From: Ursus arctos
Taxonomy: Eukaryota; Chordata; Mammalia; Carnivora; Ursidae
Reading direction: 5' to 3'
NCBI RefSeq assembly: GCF_023065955.2
Contig: NW_026622997.1
Coordinates: forward strand, 6,000,001-6,064,000
Length of the DNA stretch: 64,000 nucleotides
Shown here: positions 22,144 to 34,559 of the stretch, in pieces
Position numbering within the stretch: the first letter of the stretch is position 1
Layout: the number at the start of each line of letters is the position of its first letter
Program-made: the position numbers and the translations under genes
Notes under the pieces: generated by a model
Seen by the model: the letters and a program-made list of their open reading frames with translations, nothing else
Databases searched by the model: none
Told to the model about the DNA's origin: nothing

Positions 22144-23764
22144 GTCATCATCATCAACTTTGACTCTTTGAAGCCAGCATCATCTTTGGAAAGGGAAAAA
22201 GTGAGTCATGTGGCTCACCAATTCAAATCTAGAGTTTTAAGGCACTGGTTGACTTCCCGTTCTGCTCAAAGTGGAAGATGATTTTTTGCTGTCTCTTCTT
22301 TCATTCTAAGCAGGGTAGTAAGCCACTTTGCCTGAGAAAGTGATACTACCAGCGCCATAATACAGGCCTTGCAGAGCTCTTTTCCACTCAGAAGGCCAAG
22401 TTTTTGTCAACTCTTCTTGCTTTTGGCAGGGTCAACATTTTCTTCCTTGAAAATAATCTAGGATGTGAGCTGCATGAGTCCTTCTACATCTAAGTCAACG
22501 AAACTCCAGTTTCAGTAAATTTTCTTTTGTAGAAAAGGATGTCCTTCATTTTTTATGTATCTTCTTAGTAAGAGTTTAAATAGTTGTGGGCTCATGCCAA
22601 TTAATCTTACTTAAAAAAAAAAAAGGAATCATTTTAAAAAACAAAGCTGAAATCTGCATTGCTACAAAACGGAATGGAGTTAAGTCAACTGGATTCACAC
22701 GAAGGTGCATAGAGCACCAATAAGGTGACGGTCCCTCTGCTAGGTAGTTCAAATTACACAGAGATGAATGAAATGCGTCACTAAAACACAATGACAGACA
22801 CTGGATTTGGGTTAAAGCAATCTTGATAAATTCAAAATCTTAGTTTGCATAAAATTGTAAACTTTTAGAGATGACAGATACTCTAAGATTTTTTTTTTCT
22901 AAGCAATTTTTTATGACTCTCTTATGGTACTCATCCCTCAATGAGTCTCCAAGATGCGGTTCAAGATATCTTATAATCTTTTCTAGGAACCCATTTCACT
23001 TCCAAAAGCACATGGAACAGGAAATTCTCTATAATTGTACCAGATCCCTGAGGCTCAGATTAAGTCAATTTCTCTTCTCAAACCTAAATGGATATTTTGA
23101 AGCTCACCATTTTTACAGACGGAAAATAACTAAACAATTACTCACCAGATTTCTTCATCCATTAATTTATCATCAGAATCTATCAAATTGCTTCTCTGGA
23201 CCAAAGGCTGTGGGCAGGAGGGTCTGTGCACCTGAGTATGAGGGAGACCCATCCTGCCCCTCCAAGGTCTCTGCTAGCAGAAAGGGAATTAACAAACACT
23301 GGAGAAGGGGAAATAAAGTGGGATTGGCAGGAAGGCTTCTCATTTTGGTTGAAACGTGAAGAATAAATATTCTGTGCTGAACAAACCAAAATCATTCAAC
23401 AATCACTCCTGCGTCTTTTTTTAGGTAAGCCTGTTTTCCACCACAGATGGGATCTCCCCCTACCATTCTCCAGATGTGCTAAACATCCCTTAGATTCTGT
23501 TATTGTTAGGGCATGAATCTTGCTCCCCAAGAGGCTATCAGCTTCTCAAGGATGGGTATCAGGTCACCTATTGCTTGGCAGGGTTCATCGTAGTCACCCA
23601 AGGGTAAAGCTCATGGCGAGTTTTGGGGAAACTCTTGCCATTGGGTTGACCGTTCTCAGGGGGCCACACTCTGCTTTCACGTCCTGATGCTTCTGTGAAA
23701 CCTCATATCATATATCACAGCTGCTCTTTTAATACCCCCTCTGAGTACGGCTTAAACAGAGCCA
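22144..23764. other. Unannotated sequence
   Basis: About 1.6 kb with no recognised gene. It holds a 162-codon plus-strand open frame (22871-23359) discussed under rejected items. The part near 23490-23600 faintly resembles an L2 3' end. Confidence 0.4.
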
Positions 23765-24050
23765 CCAGGAGAGGCTTTCAAACTTGTTTTACTACAACCC
23801 ATGGTAAGATATATGTTTCCATCACCATCCATCACATATATATGTAAGCTGAAACAAGAACATCATGAAATAAAGCATACATTGTACGATGTGTATGTTC
23901 CTTTCTTTGGTATTACATTCTAATTTATTCTAATCTTTCTCTCTAGTACTATTCTGTCTTATTTTATTTTTTAAATTCTGGAAGTAGGTTCACCAAATTG
24001 ATATCACAACCCACTAATGATTACAAAACTCTGCTTTAGAGGTTCCTGAC
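23765..24050. repeat. hAT-type DNA transposon relic (uncertain)
   Basis: The left end 'gaggctttcaaacttgtttt' and the right part 'gatatcacaacccactaatg' 'attacaaaactctgcttt' resemble the 'aaactttttgattatgaccca ... acccactagtgggtc' layout of MER-type hAT elements. The central AT-rich part fits. Family not identified. Confidence 0.45.
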
Positions 24051-24508
24051 ATCTTGGAGCTCCATGTGACAACCTTGGTTTGCAAAAATGACTAGGACAC
24101 AGTCACAGCCTCCAAGAAGTATACTTTCCAAGGGGTGAAACAACTGCATTAAAAATAATTAACACATTTAGCATTTCCAATTAGTATGTATTACACAATT
24201 AACGTGTTTCTCTTTTTCTTCTAGAAAAGCTATTGTTAAATCAATGGTGTGAATTAGCCCCTCAGAAGCAGTGTGATGTCATGCTTTAAGGATGATGTCA
24301 CATAACACTACACCTAACATTCGCCTATTCTGAATATCCCGCGTGGATCACTTTAGTTAATTTCAGGAAAGGTAATCCATTATGCTTCCCAGATAGCTAG
24401 AGAGTAACTCCCCATACGAGTTGTCCGTTCACTGGAATATTGAAGGATAACTTCAATCAGACTCCAAGTTGCTACTACCAAAGATCCTGATGCCAATATG
24501 TCCCACTA
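24051..24508. other. Unannotated sequence
   Basis: AT-rich; the block near 24140-24230 has a conserved-looking homeodomain-site texture, but I cannot support a function. Confidence 0.4.
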
Positions 24509-24836
24509 AGCCAGGGATCAAAAAGCTGTTTCCAGAAAGGACCAGATAGCAAATATTTAGGCTTTGAGGATCATAGAGTATTCATTGCAACTACTAAACT
24601 CTGCTCTTGTAACACAAATACATAAAGAATGGTGTGGTTATATTCCCATAAAACTTTATCTATAGACTCTGAAATTTGAATTTCATATCATTTTTACATG
24701 TCATGAAATATTATTCTTCTTTGACCTTTTTCAACATTTAAAAATGTAAAAACCATTCTTAGCTCATGGGCTGTACAAAAACAGGTTATGAGCTGAAGTT
24801 GGCTCCAGGGACTATAGTTTATTGACCCCTGCTCCA
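24509..24836 (+). repeat. hAT-Charlie-type (MER) element relic
   Basis: Begins 'ccagggatcaaaaagctgtt' and 'tccagaaaggaccagatagc', then 'aaatatttaggctttgagga', 'ttcattgcaactactaaact' 'ctgctcttgta', 'ccataaaactttatctatag', and ends 'gactatagtttattgacccc' 'tgc'. This is the standard order of a common short hAT element. The centre has been extended by about 100 bases compared with the usual length. No transposase. Confidence 0.75.
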
Positions 24837-26280
24837 AGCCAATAGGACCATCATAGATGGAAAATATTTTATCTTCATCATGAGCTGAGATTCTCCACCT
24901 TAGGCCCCCCTGAGAACCCTGGAACAGAGACAAACTGAAGAGGCCATCCAGGCAATTTTCTCTTGATGTGTGTATTGAAAAAGGGTCACATGGAGAATAT
25001 AAAGAGCTGTTTATAAAAGGGTTGTTGCCTTGGGCAAAAAATCTTAAAACAACTGTAGCTTTTTTAAAAAGAGGGAGAGGTTATAAATGGAAGGGCAGGA
25101 ATGTTCCTCCACCAGTGCTTGTGGCCACAACTCCTTTTACGTTAAAAGGAATAAATCCACCTTTTAAAGCAATCAGGCTCAGCCCATCATGTGGATTTCT
25201 CTATTGCACAGCTCTCCAGGGTAAACTACCACCTTGTTTCGCAATGTGTTCATCCAGTCTTAGCTAGGATGGAAAACTTTCATAATCCAATAGGCAGCAT
25301 GCTCAATGAAGTGTTTCATTAGCCAGATCAGTCTGATCAATCCTCACTGCCCTATGAGCAGCTGCACAGACCAGACACATTACTATGTGGCCAGTGTTCC
25401 AAACTGTCGTGCTAAACCCCTAGGCCAGTCTAGATGTTTCCCCACTCTTTCACTGGGACATACGGCGGGGCCATTTCTTGAGGAATTAAAGAGGACAGGA
25501 CACAAAGAGACAACTTGATCACAGCTTCCATCTTTCTTTTTCTTTGCTCTTTTATTTACAAAATTAACATACATAATTTAAAAATCAATCCAGAGTGTCC
25601 AAGCTATATGAGCCAATTCCATCCCCCACAAAAACGTTACTCTTGGCAACTTGGGCTGTCTCATGTAAATACAAATACATGTACATACATTATGTACATG
25701 TCTGTGCTATTTTTTTAACCTCTTTTCCAGCCTTTTGCTTTTTGATTTCATGAGGTTCTTCATTCATGTCATACGAGTGACACCACCACATTCTTACTTA
25801 ACACCTTCATGGGCATAAATAAGTTGTATCTTCTTTACATGTGATCAGTTTAGCACGATGTATTTACCTTAGAAAATGGCGAGCTCTTTTCTCCAGAAGC
25901 AGTGGATGGGTTCATTGATTTTTAATCCTTGTTCCTCAAGTTCTGTCTGTGCCGCAGCCACAGACACTTCAGGGTTTCACCAAAAGGCAAATCTCTAAAA
26001 GCTCATCGGGAGGGACTTGCTACCCAAGATTCTTCTGTAAAGCATTTTTTGGTTTTAATGCTTCTGAAATGCATTTTAAAATAACTTCACTGGTCATGGG
26101 ATATCTGCGATGTTATCTAGGCAAATTTGACCTGAGAGGATTCCTTCAGAATCAAAAATGTTTGAATTCATCTGCAGGAACATAACCCAGGGGATGCTGT
26201 TTACTAGTCAGACTCTGTAGAACAAAAGCTGGCCTGAAGATAAAAGGAAAAATTAGTTTGGTAACAGTTGGGAACAGAGG
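24837..26280. other. Unannotated sequence
   Basis: About 1.4 kb with no recognised gene or repeat. Short frames at 24968-25267 and 25306-25518 lack any family resemblance. Confidence 0.45.
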
Positions 26281-26293
26281 AAGTACGTGGCTT

Positions 26294-26318
26294 AAAAAAA
26301 AAAAAAAAAAAAAAAAAA
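26294..26318. repeat. Poly-A run
   Basis: Twenty-five A. It lies at the 3' border of a minus-strand L1, where T rather than A would be expected on this strand, so it is probably an independent homopolymer expansion. Confidence 0.9.
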
Positions 26319-26935
26319 GCTTTATTGAAGAGTAATGTATATACCTGTACATAGAATTCACTCTCTTAAGTATACAGCTGAATGGTTTTCAGTACAATTA
26401 TACAGTTGGGCCATCATCAAGCCAATCTAATTTTAATCATTGCCATCCCCCCCGAAAGAAGCTTTGTGCCCATTTGCCATCTACTTCATTCCCAGCAATT
26501 GCCAATCTACTTTCAGTCTCTATAGATTTGCCTTTTCTAGAAATTTCGCAAGATGGTACTGTACATCATGGATCTTCTGTGACTGGCTTCTCTCACTCAG
26601 CATAGTGTGTTTGTGATTCATCCAAGTTGTTGCATGTGTCGGTACTTCATTCACTTTTTAATGGCGGAATAATATTCCATTGAATGAACATAGCAGTTTG
26701 TTAAGTCACCAGTTGATGGACATTTGGATTGTTTCCGCTTTTTTGGCGATTATGCATAATGCTGCTATAAACATTTGCATACAAGTCTTTGTGTGAATGT
26801 ATATTTTGAATGTTTTTATTTATCTTGGGTAGATACTCAAGGGTAAAATTGCTAAGTCGTATACTAAACCTATTTTTAACATTTTAAGAAACTACCAAAC
26901 TGTTTTCCAAATTGACTGCACCATTTAAAGTATGT
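26319..26935 (-). repeat. Old L1 (L1M-type) 3' fragment
   Basis: Antisense L1 3' UTR and ORF2 end: 'ttcactctcttaagtataca', 'ttgccttttctagaaatttc', 'tctcactcagcatagtgtgt', 'atggcggaataatattccat', 'gttgatggacatttggattg', 'ctcaagggtaaaattgctaa', 'aactgttttccaaattgact'. No open frame. Confidence 0.85.
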
Positions 26936-27849
26936 ATCTTTGCTACTTGCTTTTGAAAAAGACCTGGGGATTGTTATTATTGAACTTAACAGCAACTCAA
27001 GATTAATTATTGCAGCTTGGTAGCTCATTATGGGGAAAAGATATTTATGTTCAATTTGTTATGTACATAACCAATTTTATTTCAATCGTCTGTAATGATT
27101 TGTAATGTCTGGTGGTTTTCATTCAGCTTTGCTCCATTGTGACCACGGGTAGTTAATGTTTCTGACAACAGCCATTCCTTGCATGTGTGTAAGACATGGA
27201 GATCAAGGCAGAGACAAAGAAATCCAGATGCAAATTCACTACATAAATAAATGCTTTAATAGTCTGAAAATGCTTGTGACCTTTTATTTTTAAAAACATC
27301 TGGTCCTGCATTAGTCATGCTCTCTTCCAGTAATAATTAGTAAGTGTATTTATATATATATCACTCAGGACATGCTCTTGTGATTTTTATATTTCTAGTA
27401 GGACTTTACATCATAGTCCATTAAAAGCATGCCTTTGTCATCCCTACAAGTGTGCTAAGAAAGTGACGGTAATGGCCAGGTCTTAAGAATTACTTGGAAG
27501 GTGATATGATCTAGTGAATTAAGAACAAGATACTAAATCTTTTAAAAATTATGAATATATAGTGAGAATCATGATAGGTCCAAAAGACCCCTTGAAAAGC
27601 TATCTGATCCACCTGAACCCCTCTATCTTAGAAGTCAAGCATGCTTTTGAATCAGTTTAGATAGATAAAGGTCTATCCTAAGTGTACAAAGGGGAAAAGA
27701 TTCTGTAGGGATCTTCTAAGGGAAAAGATTCAAAAGCTCTTTCTGGCAACCAACTCTGAAAACAAGGAACCTTCCGTTTCCTTGACATTTTTCAAGGTAG
27801 CTAGCTTAAGCCTCTCATTTTGAAGCTCACATCAGGTTACCTCTGTCTG
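26936..27849. other. Unique-looking sequence; possible conserved block at 26980-27290
   Basis: No repeat recognised. The left third has balanced AT-rich composition with motifs such as 'gattaattattgcagc', the sort of texture found in conserved non-coding DNA. No independent support. Confidence 0.3.
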
Positions 27850-28740
27850 TGTTCAAGTTCAGGGAACTGAAGGAAGTCCAGGATCATGGGAGCCTTAGAA
27901 CACACAGAAGACAGTGACAATGATGAGACACAGATCAGATCAAAAAGAGAGGCTGGGGCCGCAGCAAGGATTTTAAACTTTATCCTAAGGGCAAGTGGCT
28001 TGGCATGATAATAAGGGCTATGAGTAAACATTGCAAATGAGAGATGATAGCGGCTTGTCTAGGGTGACGGCTGTAAGAGAAACGACTGGAGAATTTAAGA
28101 TAACTGTCTGAAGTTAGAAATGGTAGGACTTGAGAACTTTAGGAGAAGGAGGTGTCAGAAATGATAGGAAGTTTCTAACATGAGGAGCTGAGAGGCTGGC
28201 GGTGCCATTTACTGAGGAAGAGAACACTAATATTGTGGGAAGTGCAAGTTTGGGGAAAAGATCACGAACTCAGTTTTAGACATGTTCAGATTAATATGTC
28301 AATGCAATTTCCAAGTGGATTTGGAGTTCAGAATATAAACATACAAATTTTGCAGTTATTGAAAAATTGATGACAACTGAAATGATTTAAAAAAAAAAAA
28401 TACCGGAAATTGCCTGAAGAAAGGATCGCAAGTAAGGAAAGCAAGCCTAAGGCAAACCCCTGATAAATTTTAATACATAAGGGTCAGGAGAAGGAGAAGT
28501 AAGGTCAAAGGAAAAGAAAAAGTCACCACAGTAGAGAGACAGAGAGAGACGTCCCCATGACCTTGCTGAGAATAGCCTCAGTGAGGCGCTCTGGCACACG
28601 GTGACTGCGCCGGATCAAGGATGAGGGAAGGAATGGCTATCCTCCTGAGTGGGACGCAGAACACGCAGTGTGCTAAGGGCAGAGCCAGGTCGTGTTCAGG
28701 CAAAGAAGTGGAGAGACTGTCCAGTCAAAAAGGCTGAAAA
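27850..28740 (-). repeat. L2 LINE relic
   Basis: Long antisense L2: 'ggattttaaactttatccta', 'gagatgatagcggcttgtct' 'agggtgacggctg', 'ggtgccatttactgaggaag', 'tcagttttagacatgttcag', 'tttccaagtggatttggagt'. These follow the antisense L2 order. A 12-A run lies at about 28388. No frame survives. Confidence 0.65.
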
Positions 28741-29038
28741 TAAAGAGGCTGCCTTATACGCATAGGCTGTATTGGTTAGCTTGCAATTCACATCCTGTTT
28801 GTCTTTTGTTTTGCCCTTCCCTCTCATCCCCCTCTTTTCTTGGGGCAGAATGAGAGGCGGAAGGTTGGAGTTGTCGTGGCATCTTTCCCCAAACCGTCCT
28901 GTCCTCTCCCTTCCTCCCTAGTCCAAGGAAAAGCCAAACCACATTTCCTGTCACCCTCCTGAAAGCAGTTACTGGTCATTCTCTGTCTCTATTTTTTGTT
29001 TTAAAAAGCTACTTCTACTCTGTTACTTAATAAATAAG
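28741..29038. other. Unannotated sequence
   Basis: Pyrimidine-rich patch at 28800-28920; nothing recognised. Confidence 0.4.
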
Positions 29039-29053
29039 CCTGTTGGTTTTCTT

Positions 29054-29258
29054 TTTTTCTTTTTTTTTTTTAAGATTTATTTATTTATTTGACAGAGAGA
29101 GACAGCCAGCGAGAGAGGGAACACAAGCAGGGGGAGTGGGAGAGGAAGAAGCAGGCTGCCAGCGGAGGAGCCTGATGTGGGGCTCGATCCCAGATCACCG
29201 GGATCACGCCCTGAGCCGAAGGCAGACGCTTAACGACTGCGCTCCCCAGGCGCCCCAT
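29054..29258 (-). mobile_element. Can-SINE, young CpG-rich subfamily
   Basis: Full-length reverse copy: T tail, 'atttatttatttgacagaga', 'gacagccagcgagagaggga', 'gaagaagcaggctgccagcg', 'ggatcacgccctgagccgaa', 'gctccccaggcgcccc'. Target duplication cctgttggttttctt at 29039-29053 and 29259-29273 is perfect. Together with the many intact CpGs, this makes it one of the youngest insertions here. Confidence 0.97.
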
Positions 29259-29273
29259 CCTGTTGGTTTTCTT

Positions 29274-30535
29274 CTTACAACCATCAACCATTTATGCTCC
29301 CTACATTCTGATGGCAGGAAGTCATTCCCCTCTGTCTCTGGACATCCTGGGTCTACTTTTCAGGAAGTCTTCTCTGACTGAGAGTAAAGTGAAGCAGCCT
29401 CATACCTCAACCCAAACTCACCAAAACTTTGATCTCCCAGCCCTCACAGTAATACGAAAGAAGCCACATAAGTTAAGGACATTTCTTCCTAAAGACAAAA
29501 TTCCTAACACCTTCCTTCCTTTTTCTCCCTTTCCTGGCCCTAGCTTTGGTAACAATATGTCTCTGTTTCCTCATTGCTGCCTCTAGAGCTTCTCCTGGGA
29601 CTGAGTCAAAATAGCAATATTTTTGCTCTCCAGACATTGTGTGTGCCATCTCAACTACAGAAAACAAGGGGAGTTTTCTAAGGATAAATGTGTTGTATTC
29701 AGAAAGGGATTTACAAACAATCCAAAGGCACCCCTCCTTCTCTGTGGAAGCAAAAACCACTACTCTGAGCTGTGAGAAGGGACAGTTCTGCTATTTCTTG
29801 GATCTGTGTCTCAGGAGAGTGCCCTAGCACCAAGACACATTTTCCAAATGTCCCCTTCACTCTGGCGGGCCTCCAGTAAACCACTTGTCATGGTTTAGAA
29901 GCTTAGAGTATAATTTCTCAAATATTAGGTGTTCCCTCATTTGCTGAAAGATGAGTCAGAATGAAGCACCTCCTTTGAGGGTCTTCCCAGTACTGCTATC
30001 ATGTATGCAAATGTTTCTACTCCTAAAATAAGACAATTTCAAATGAGAATTATATTATAGGTAGGAAAGTGGTACATTTCTAGCGAACTTGGATATCCCT
30101 TGTGTCTCACAAAATATACATCTTTCATGAAGAAAGAGTTCCCTCCTATACTCAGGTTTGCCCCCCATCTCTCCAGGCAACCCCTTCTTCATATCCCAAT
30201 CTTGAATGAACCATCTCCCCTTCCTAAGGGGCAAGGAAAGGGGGGAACATCTTTTCCCATAGAAAGATATCTATCTCCATCCTTAGATTCCCCCACCAAA
30301 TCAATGACACGAAGTGTTGACTAGTCCCTGGCTTCAGCCATGTGAGAAGTTAAATCTCTGCATCGAATCCATCCTTACATCAACTGAGAGCGTGAGGAGC
30401 TTCAAAAAGAGGAGGGAGGGCCCTTCAAATCAAGGTTCTTTCTAATATCCCCTACTGTATGTTTTGGCTCTGCTGAAACTCTAAATTGAGTTAACACTAA
30501 AACATTAACACTAGAAGATGTGGGTGCAGCCATGT
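29274..30535. other. Unannotated sequence
   Basis: About 1.26 kb of mixed DNA. No recognised gene or repeat; frames of 95-107 codons on both strands at 29263-29760 overlap each other and resemble no family. Confidence 0.45.
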
Positions 30536-30553
30536 AGGAAGTTCAACTTTAAA

Positions 30554-30739
30554 GATTTTATTTATTTATTCGACAGAGATAGAGACAGCCAGCGAGAGAG
30601 GGAACACAAGCAGGGGGAGTGGGAGAGGAAGAAGCAGGCTCATAGCGGAGGAGCCTGATGTGGGGCTCGATCCCATAACGCCGGGATCACGCCCTGAGCC
30701 GAAGGCAGACGCTTAACCGCTGTGCCACCCAGGCACCCC
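30554..30739 (-). mobile_element. Can-SINE, young CpG-rich subfamily
   Basis: Reverse copy nearly identical in layout to the one at 29054 ('gacagccagcgagagaggga', 'ggatcacgccctgagccgaa', 'gtgccacccaggcacccc'). Perfect 18-bp target duplication aggaagttcaactttaaa at 30536-30553 and 30740-30757. Note the short A tail (absorbed in the duplication). Confidence 0.97.
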
Positions 30740-30757
30740 AGGAAGTTCAACTTTAAA

Positions 30758-31504
30758 CGTTAAGTATGTCTTTCAAGTCCAAACATAATGTTTTTGAGTC
30801 ATTACTGTATACACCATGAGAAAGAACTAATACTTCAGTTCTGAAGGCAACCACTCCGCTCGTGGAGTCTGTGGGTCTCCAGCATCGCACAGAAGCACAA
30901 ATGAAGTTTTTCCTGCTTCACCTGGAACCTGCTGGGATCATGAAGGAACAACACTAGATCAGCTGATTTAGGTCCTGTTACCCCTTCTTGAGGAAGGGCA
31001 TGGAAGCTGCTGCCACTGTTCACCAGACACACTGTTTTGGAGTCAAGTACATTCCGTCCCAGACTTCTCAGCCTATATCACAATCCAGTCTCTGACTGGT
31101 ACTGGGACCAATCAGGATGCTGAGTCTGGAGTGGGAGTTGGGGCGGGGGGGAAGAGAGGAAGGTGTCTAGAAATCCATGCAGCACCTGCAGCAATAAGAA
31201 AGAGGGAGAAAGAGAAAGAGAAGGCGATGCCAAGAGACAATAGTAGAGAGAAAAGTTTCTAGAGTCTGGCTGTTATCTGTAGAAGGGACATTTGGAAGTC
31301 AGGCATTCAGAAGTCAGATTCTTGTCACATGTGATAAAGGAGACTTGGACTATGCAGCCCCTCCTCCAAATGATTTGTAGCCTGTAGTACTGATTCTCAT
31401 TTATAGCAAGGAATCTAATCAGCAAGTTCAGATCTGTTGATACAGCACTGTGTGAACTTGTATCATTGCTAGAGAGCACAGCCGAAACTTGAAATTGAGT
31501 GATC
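30758..31504. other. Unannotated; G-rich and GA-rich patch at 31130-31240
   Basis: A purine-rich stretch (gggcggggggg, then gagaaagagaaagagaa) lies at 31140-31225. Otherwise nothing recognised. Confidence 0.45.
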
Positions 31505-31660
31505 CTTAATCTTCTGAAGGTCAGGAATCCTTTGAGAATCCAGGGATGGCGACCTCTCTCCAGAACAACTTACATCCGTATTTGCACAAACAATTTTTTT
31601 TTGGGGGGGTGTTGCTTCACAGATGCTAAAGCCATACAAGGAACTCTTTTACAGTAGTGC
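31505..31660. repeat. Ancient DNA-transposon-like relic (uncertain)
   Basis: 'ggtcaggaatcctttgagaa' and 'ggcgacctctctccagaaca' resemble the end of a MER-type hAT element. A T8G7 homopolymer junction lies at about 31593-31607. Family not identified. Confidence 0.35.
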
Positions 31661-31772
31661 TTTTTAATCTTTTTATGAAATAGTCCACCTTTGAGAAATG
31701 TAAAAATCTCTTTTAATGTTAATTACAAAAGAGACCAAACCTTGTAGCTAAAAAAGAGCAAAGCAGTGAGAC

Positions 31773-31792
31773 AAAAAAAAAAAAAAAAAAAA
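31773..31792. repeat. Poly-A run
   Basis: Twenty A after 'gtgagac'. No SINE or retrocopy body recognised on the left. Confidence 0.9.
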
Positions 31793-32146
31793 GCCTTTCC
31801 TGATTACAAGAACTGCTCCCCACTCTTAAAAACCACTGTCCCACAGAAACTTGGAGCAGCAAGAGAGGCAAAGACCAAGCCCTGCACAATGGAAGTAATC
31901 AATGGCACATAGCATTGCCAGTTAATTTCATTCTTGATATGTGATTAGGTTTGATCTTTTAGCAACCTGTAAGAATGGCATTATATGCATTTTATATTTG
32001 AACTTGCCATGGTCACACATAGATCTGATCCCTGTCTTCCGACTTCCAATTCTGTGTTTGGTCAATTCTTTTTCTTCCTGGTATACCTTATCTTGATGTA
32101 TTTTACAAAGTTTGTAATATACGCAAAATAAACAGAATTTATATAT
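31793..32146. other. Unannotated sequence
   Basis: Nothing recognised apart from a faint MIR-like 'acttgccatggtcacacata' near 32000. Confidence 0.4.
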
Positions 32147-32156
32147 AGAAGTTCAT

Positions 32157-32372
32157 GGGGAGCCTGGGCCGCTCAGTCGTTAAGCATCTGCCTTCGGCTC
32201 AGGTCATGATCCCAGCGTTCTGGAATCGAGCCCTGCATCGGGCTTCCTGCTCAGCGGGAAGCTTGTTTCTCCCTCTCCCACTCCCCCTGCTTGTGTTTCC
32301 TCTCTCGCTGTCTCTCTCTCTCTCTCTGTGTCAAATAAATAAATCTTAAAAAAAAAAAAAAAAAAAAGAGAG
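32157..32372 (+). mobile_element. Can-SINE (SINEC)
   Basis: Forward full-length copy: head 'ggggagcctgggccgctcag', 'gatcccagcgttctggaatc', 'cagcgggaagcttgtttctc', CT run, AATAAATAAATC and a long A tail ending in GA units. Target duplication agaagttcat at 32147-32156 and 32373-32382. Confidence 0.97.
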
Positions 32373-32382
32373 AGAAGTTCAT

Positions 32383-33369
32383 TCCATCCCTGGAAAGAGA
32401 CCTAGAAGGATAAAGAAATTTGAATGGTCCAATTGTCCATAAAATAGAAATCTATTAACTTTTTCCAAAAGAGAATTGTAAGTAATTTTATCATTTTCGG
32501 CAAACAAAATTTTCTAAGAAATATTCATTGTAGAGAATGGTAACAGTTTATTAAATTATTGCAACGATCAATTATTAATATCATTAGAAGTATAAGAGTA
32601 GGAAATAATCATCCCCTCTCCTCTTGGAATTTGGCCCATCTCTTCTGGAGCGGTCGTGCTGCCTCTCCTCCCCCACCCGAGGCTATGGCGCTATAGAGTG
32701 GAAGGCAATGGCCAAGCTGGAGACAAGGCCAGAGAACACGCAGGAGGGAAAAGCGGCTGTCTCTAAGCGAGGCCCTGTGGCTGAGTGAGGAAGCAGAGAG
32801 AATGGTCAAGGCTATTGTCCCAAACATCCTCCTCAAACCTAGTTGGTTATCCCAGAATCCTGTTGTTACCACCTATCCATTTGCTCTTCTAAATACCAGA
32901 GTCTCTGAATTCGTAAATGAAGTCATGAAGCAGCAAGAAAGTAAAAAAAGGAAAGCATAAACCGTTGTAGACCAGTTGTACAGCTGGTTTCCTAATGTAT
33001 GGACAAGTCCACTCTACTTGCCTAACAGTATAACCTTGTTGCATTTCTTTCAGCAGATGAGGAAAGGCAAGAGGACTAAATGAGCCCCCACCTGTCCCTG
33101 TGATTCACCCAAATAATAAAGCATAATGGAAGGTTTTTGCCTGATTTTGAGGATTCAAAGACAGCTTTTCCTTTAATAATTTGGACCTGAACAATTGCCT
33201 TCTCTTCCCAGCCCCTCAGGCATTAGAAATGCCCTTGTCTAGAATTGGATTAATGACCACTTGTGAAAAATAGTGCTTCAGAAGCCACGTGTGAAGTCTT
33301 ACACACCATCTACTGCTCGTGAGCATATATTTATGCCAAATTAGTGGCTATTATGGGATATTAGCTAGA
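32383..33369. other. Unannotated sequence
   Basis: About 1 kb with no recognised gene or repeat. The AT-rich segment 32450-32590 and the mixed segment after it show no splice-bounded frame. Confidence 0.45.
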
Positions 33370-33727
33370 TCCAGACTAAGCTGTTGTAACAAAGATTCTC
33401 CAAATAGGTTAGTTTATTTCTCTCTTAGATCCAGTGATGAATAATGCAACGTGTGAAGCCGTCTGCCGCAGCTAGCTTCCAAGTCTGTTCTAATCACCAC
33501 TGGTTTCCAACTAACAGGAAACAAACACGAAGGATGTCTAAGGTGGCGTCACTTCCATTCACATTTCATTGGATCAGACTTTACCACTTGCCCACAACTT
33601 ACTGCAAGGTAGACAAGAAAATGTAATCTGTAGATGGATGACCATGTGTCCCACAGCCAAACAGAGGTTCCAAAAGGAAAAAAATGGGAAAATGGATATT
33701 GGGGAAGAGTTAACCACCTCTGTCACA
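33370..33727. repeat. Ancient LTR-like relic (family uncertain)
   Basis: 'gctgttgtaacaaagattct', 'ttagtttatttctctcttag', 'cacttccattcacatttcat', 'ggaaaatggatattggggaa' and the end 'cctctgtcaca' recall a common ERVL-type LTR that starts 'gctgtaacaaa' and ends 'ctctgccaca'. I cannot name the family. No internal viral genes are seen. Confidence 0.45.
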
Positions 33728-34559
33728 TGAGGATCTATGGCAGGTTGGCTCAGCTTGAGATCTGCGTGTTAGAAGGCCACACACGTGGATCGGTTAGAAG
33801 TTTCAGCCAGATGTGTTCGTTCATTTTATTCTATCCTTTGCTGACACATTGTCCTATTGTCCCATGCCCATTTCTTCCATGTAAGTCAACCCCGGCTGCC
33901 ACTGTTGGCTTCCCTGAAAGTTCAAAAATTAATCCACACCTCAAGCACTTGAACTTGTGTGCTGCCCAGAGACAGAGTTCTTAGGTGATGACTTTCTGCC
34001 CAGTGTATCACCTGTTTGCAATTCCCTGATAATCCGTATTGATGATCATTTAACCCTCTTCTGTCTTACTTGGTATCACTCAAAGATTATCCATTTGGTG
34101 AATCAGGAATAAGATGAAAATGTCCCATGGACACCATGCTTTTCTCCTATGGCTGCACCTCTGTGATCAAACTTTGCGTTTGATTTTATTACCAGGGAAG
34201 GTCTCATGCCAGGTCTTGATTCCTGGCTCTACTCTACTTGTCCCAGATTGCCTTGAGTGGGCATTGTGTCATGCCCCCATGACCCATGCTTTCTATCCAG
34301 CTCTTCTGATGGCATGTGGTAAGAGGAAATCGATGATCCACAGGCGTCTGTCACCTCTGTCGGGTTCTTTCAGGTGTACCTGCCAGCGCTCCTACCATCA
34401 GATACATAAGTGAGGTGGGACTTGGAGAGATCAAAGATCTTTGGGGATATGTGCAACTGATTTGCATTTCTTTGTTGATCCTATGTATTAGGAGTTGGAT
34501 TTTTTAAAATTTTTCATTGATAAAAGCACTGGGGAACTAAGAGGCAACATTTTTATATG
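33728..34559. other. Unannotated sequence
   Basis: Contains a 99-codon plus frame (34114-34413) and part of a 116-codon plus frame (33634-33984). Neither resembles a known protein and both look like chance or decayed retroelement sequence. Confidence 0.4.

Noticed and set aside
22871..23359. 162-codon plus-strand open frame
   Set aside because: No domain, signal peptide or family resemblance; AT-rich and Phe/Leu/Ser-rich as expected of chance translation; no plausible promoter or splice context. One of the longest non-repeat frames expected by chance in 64 kb.
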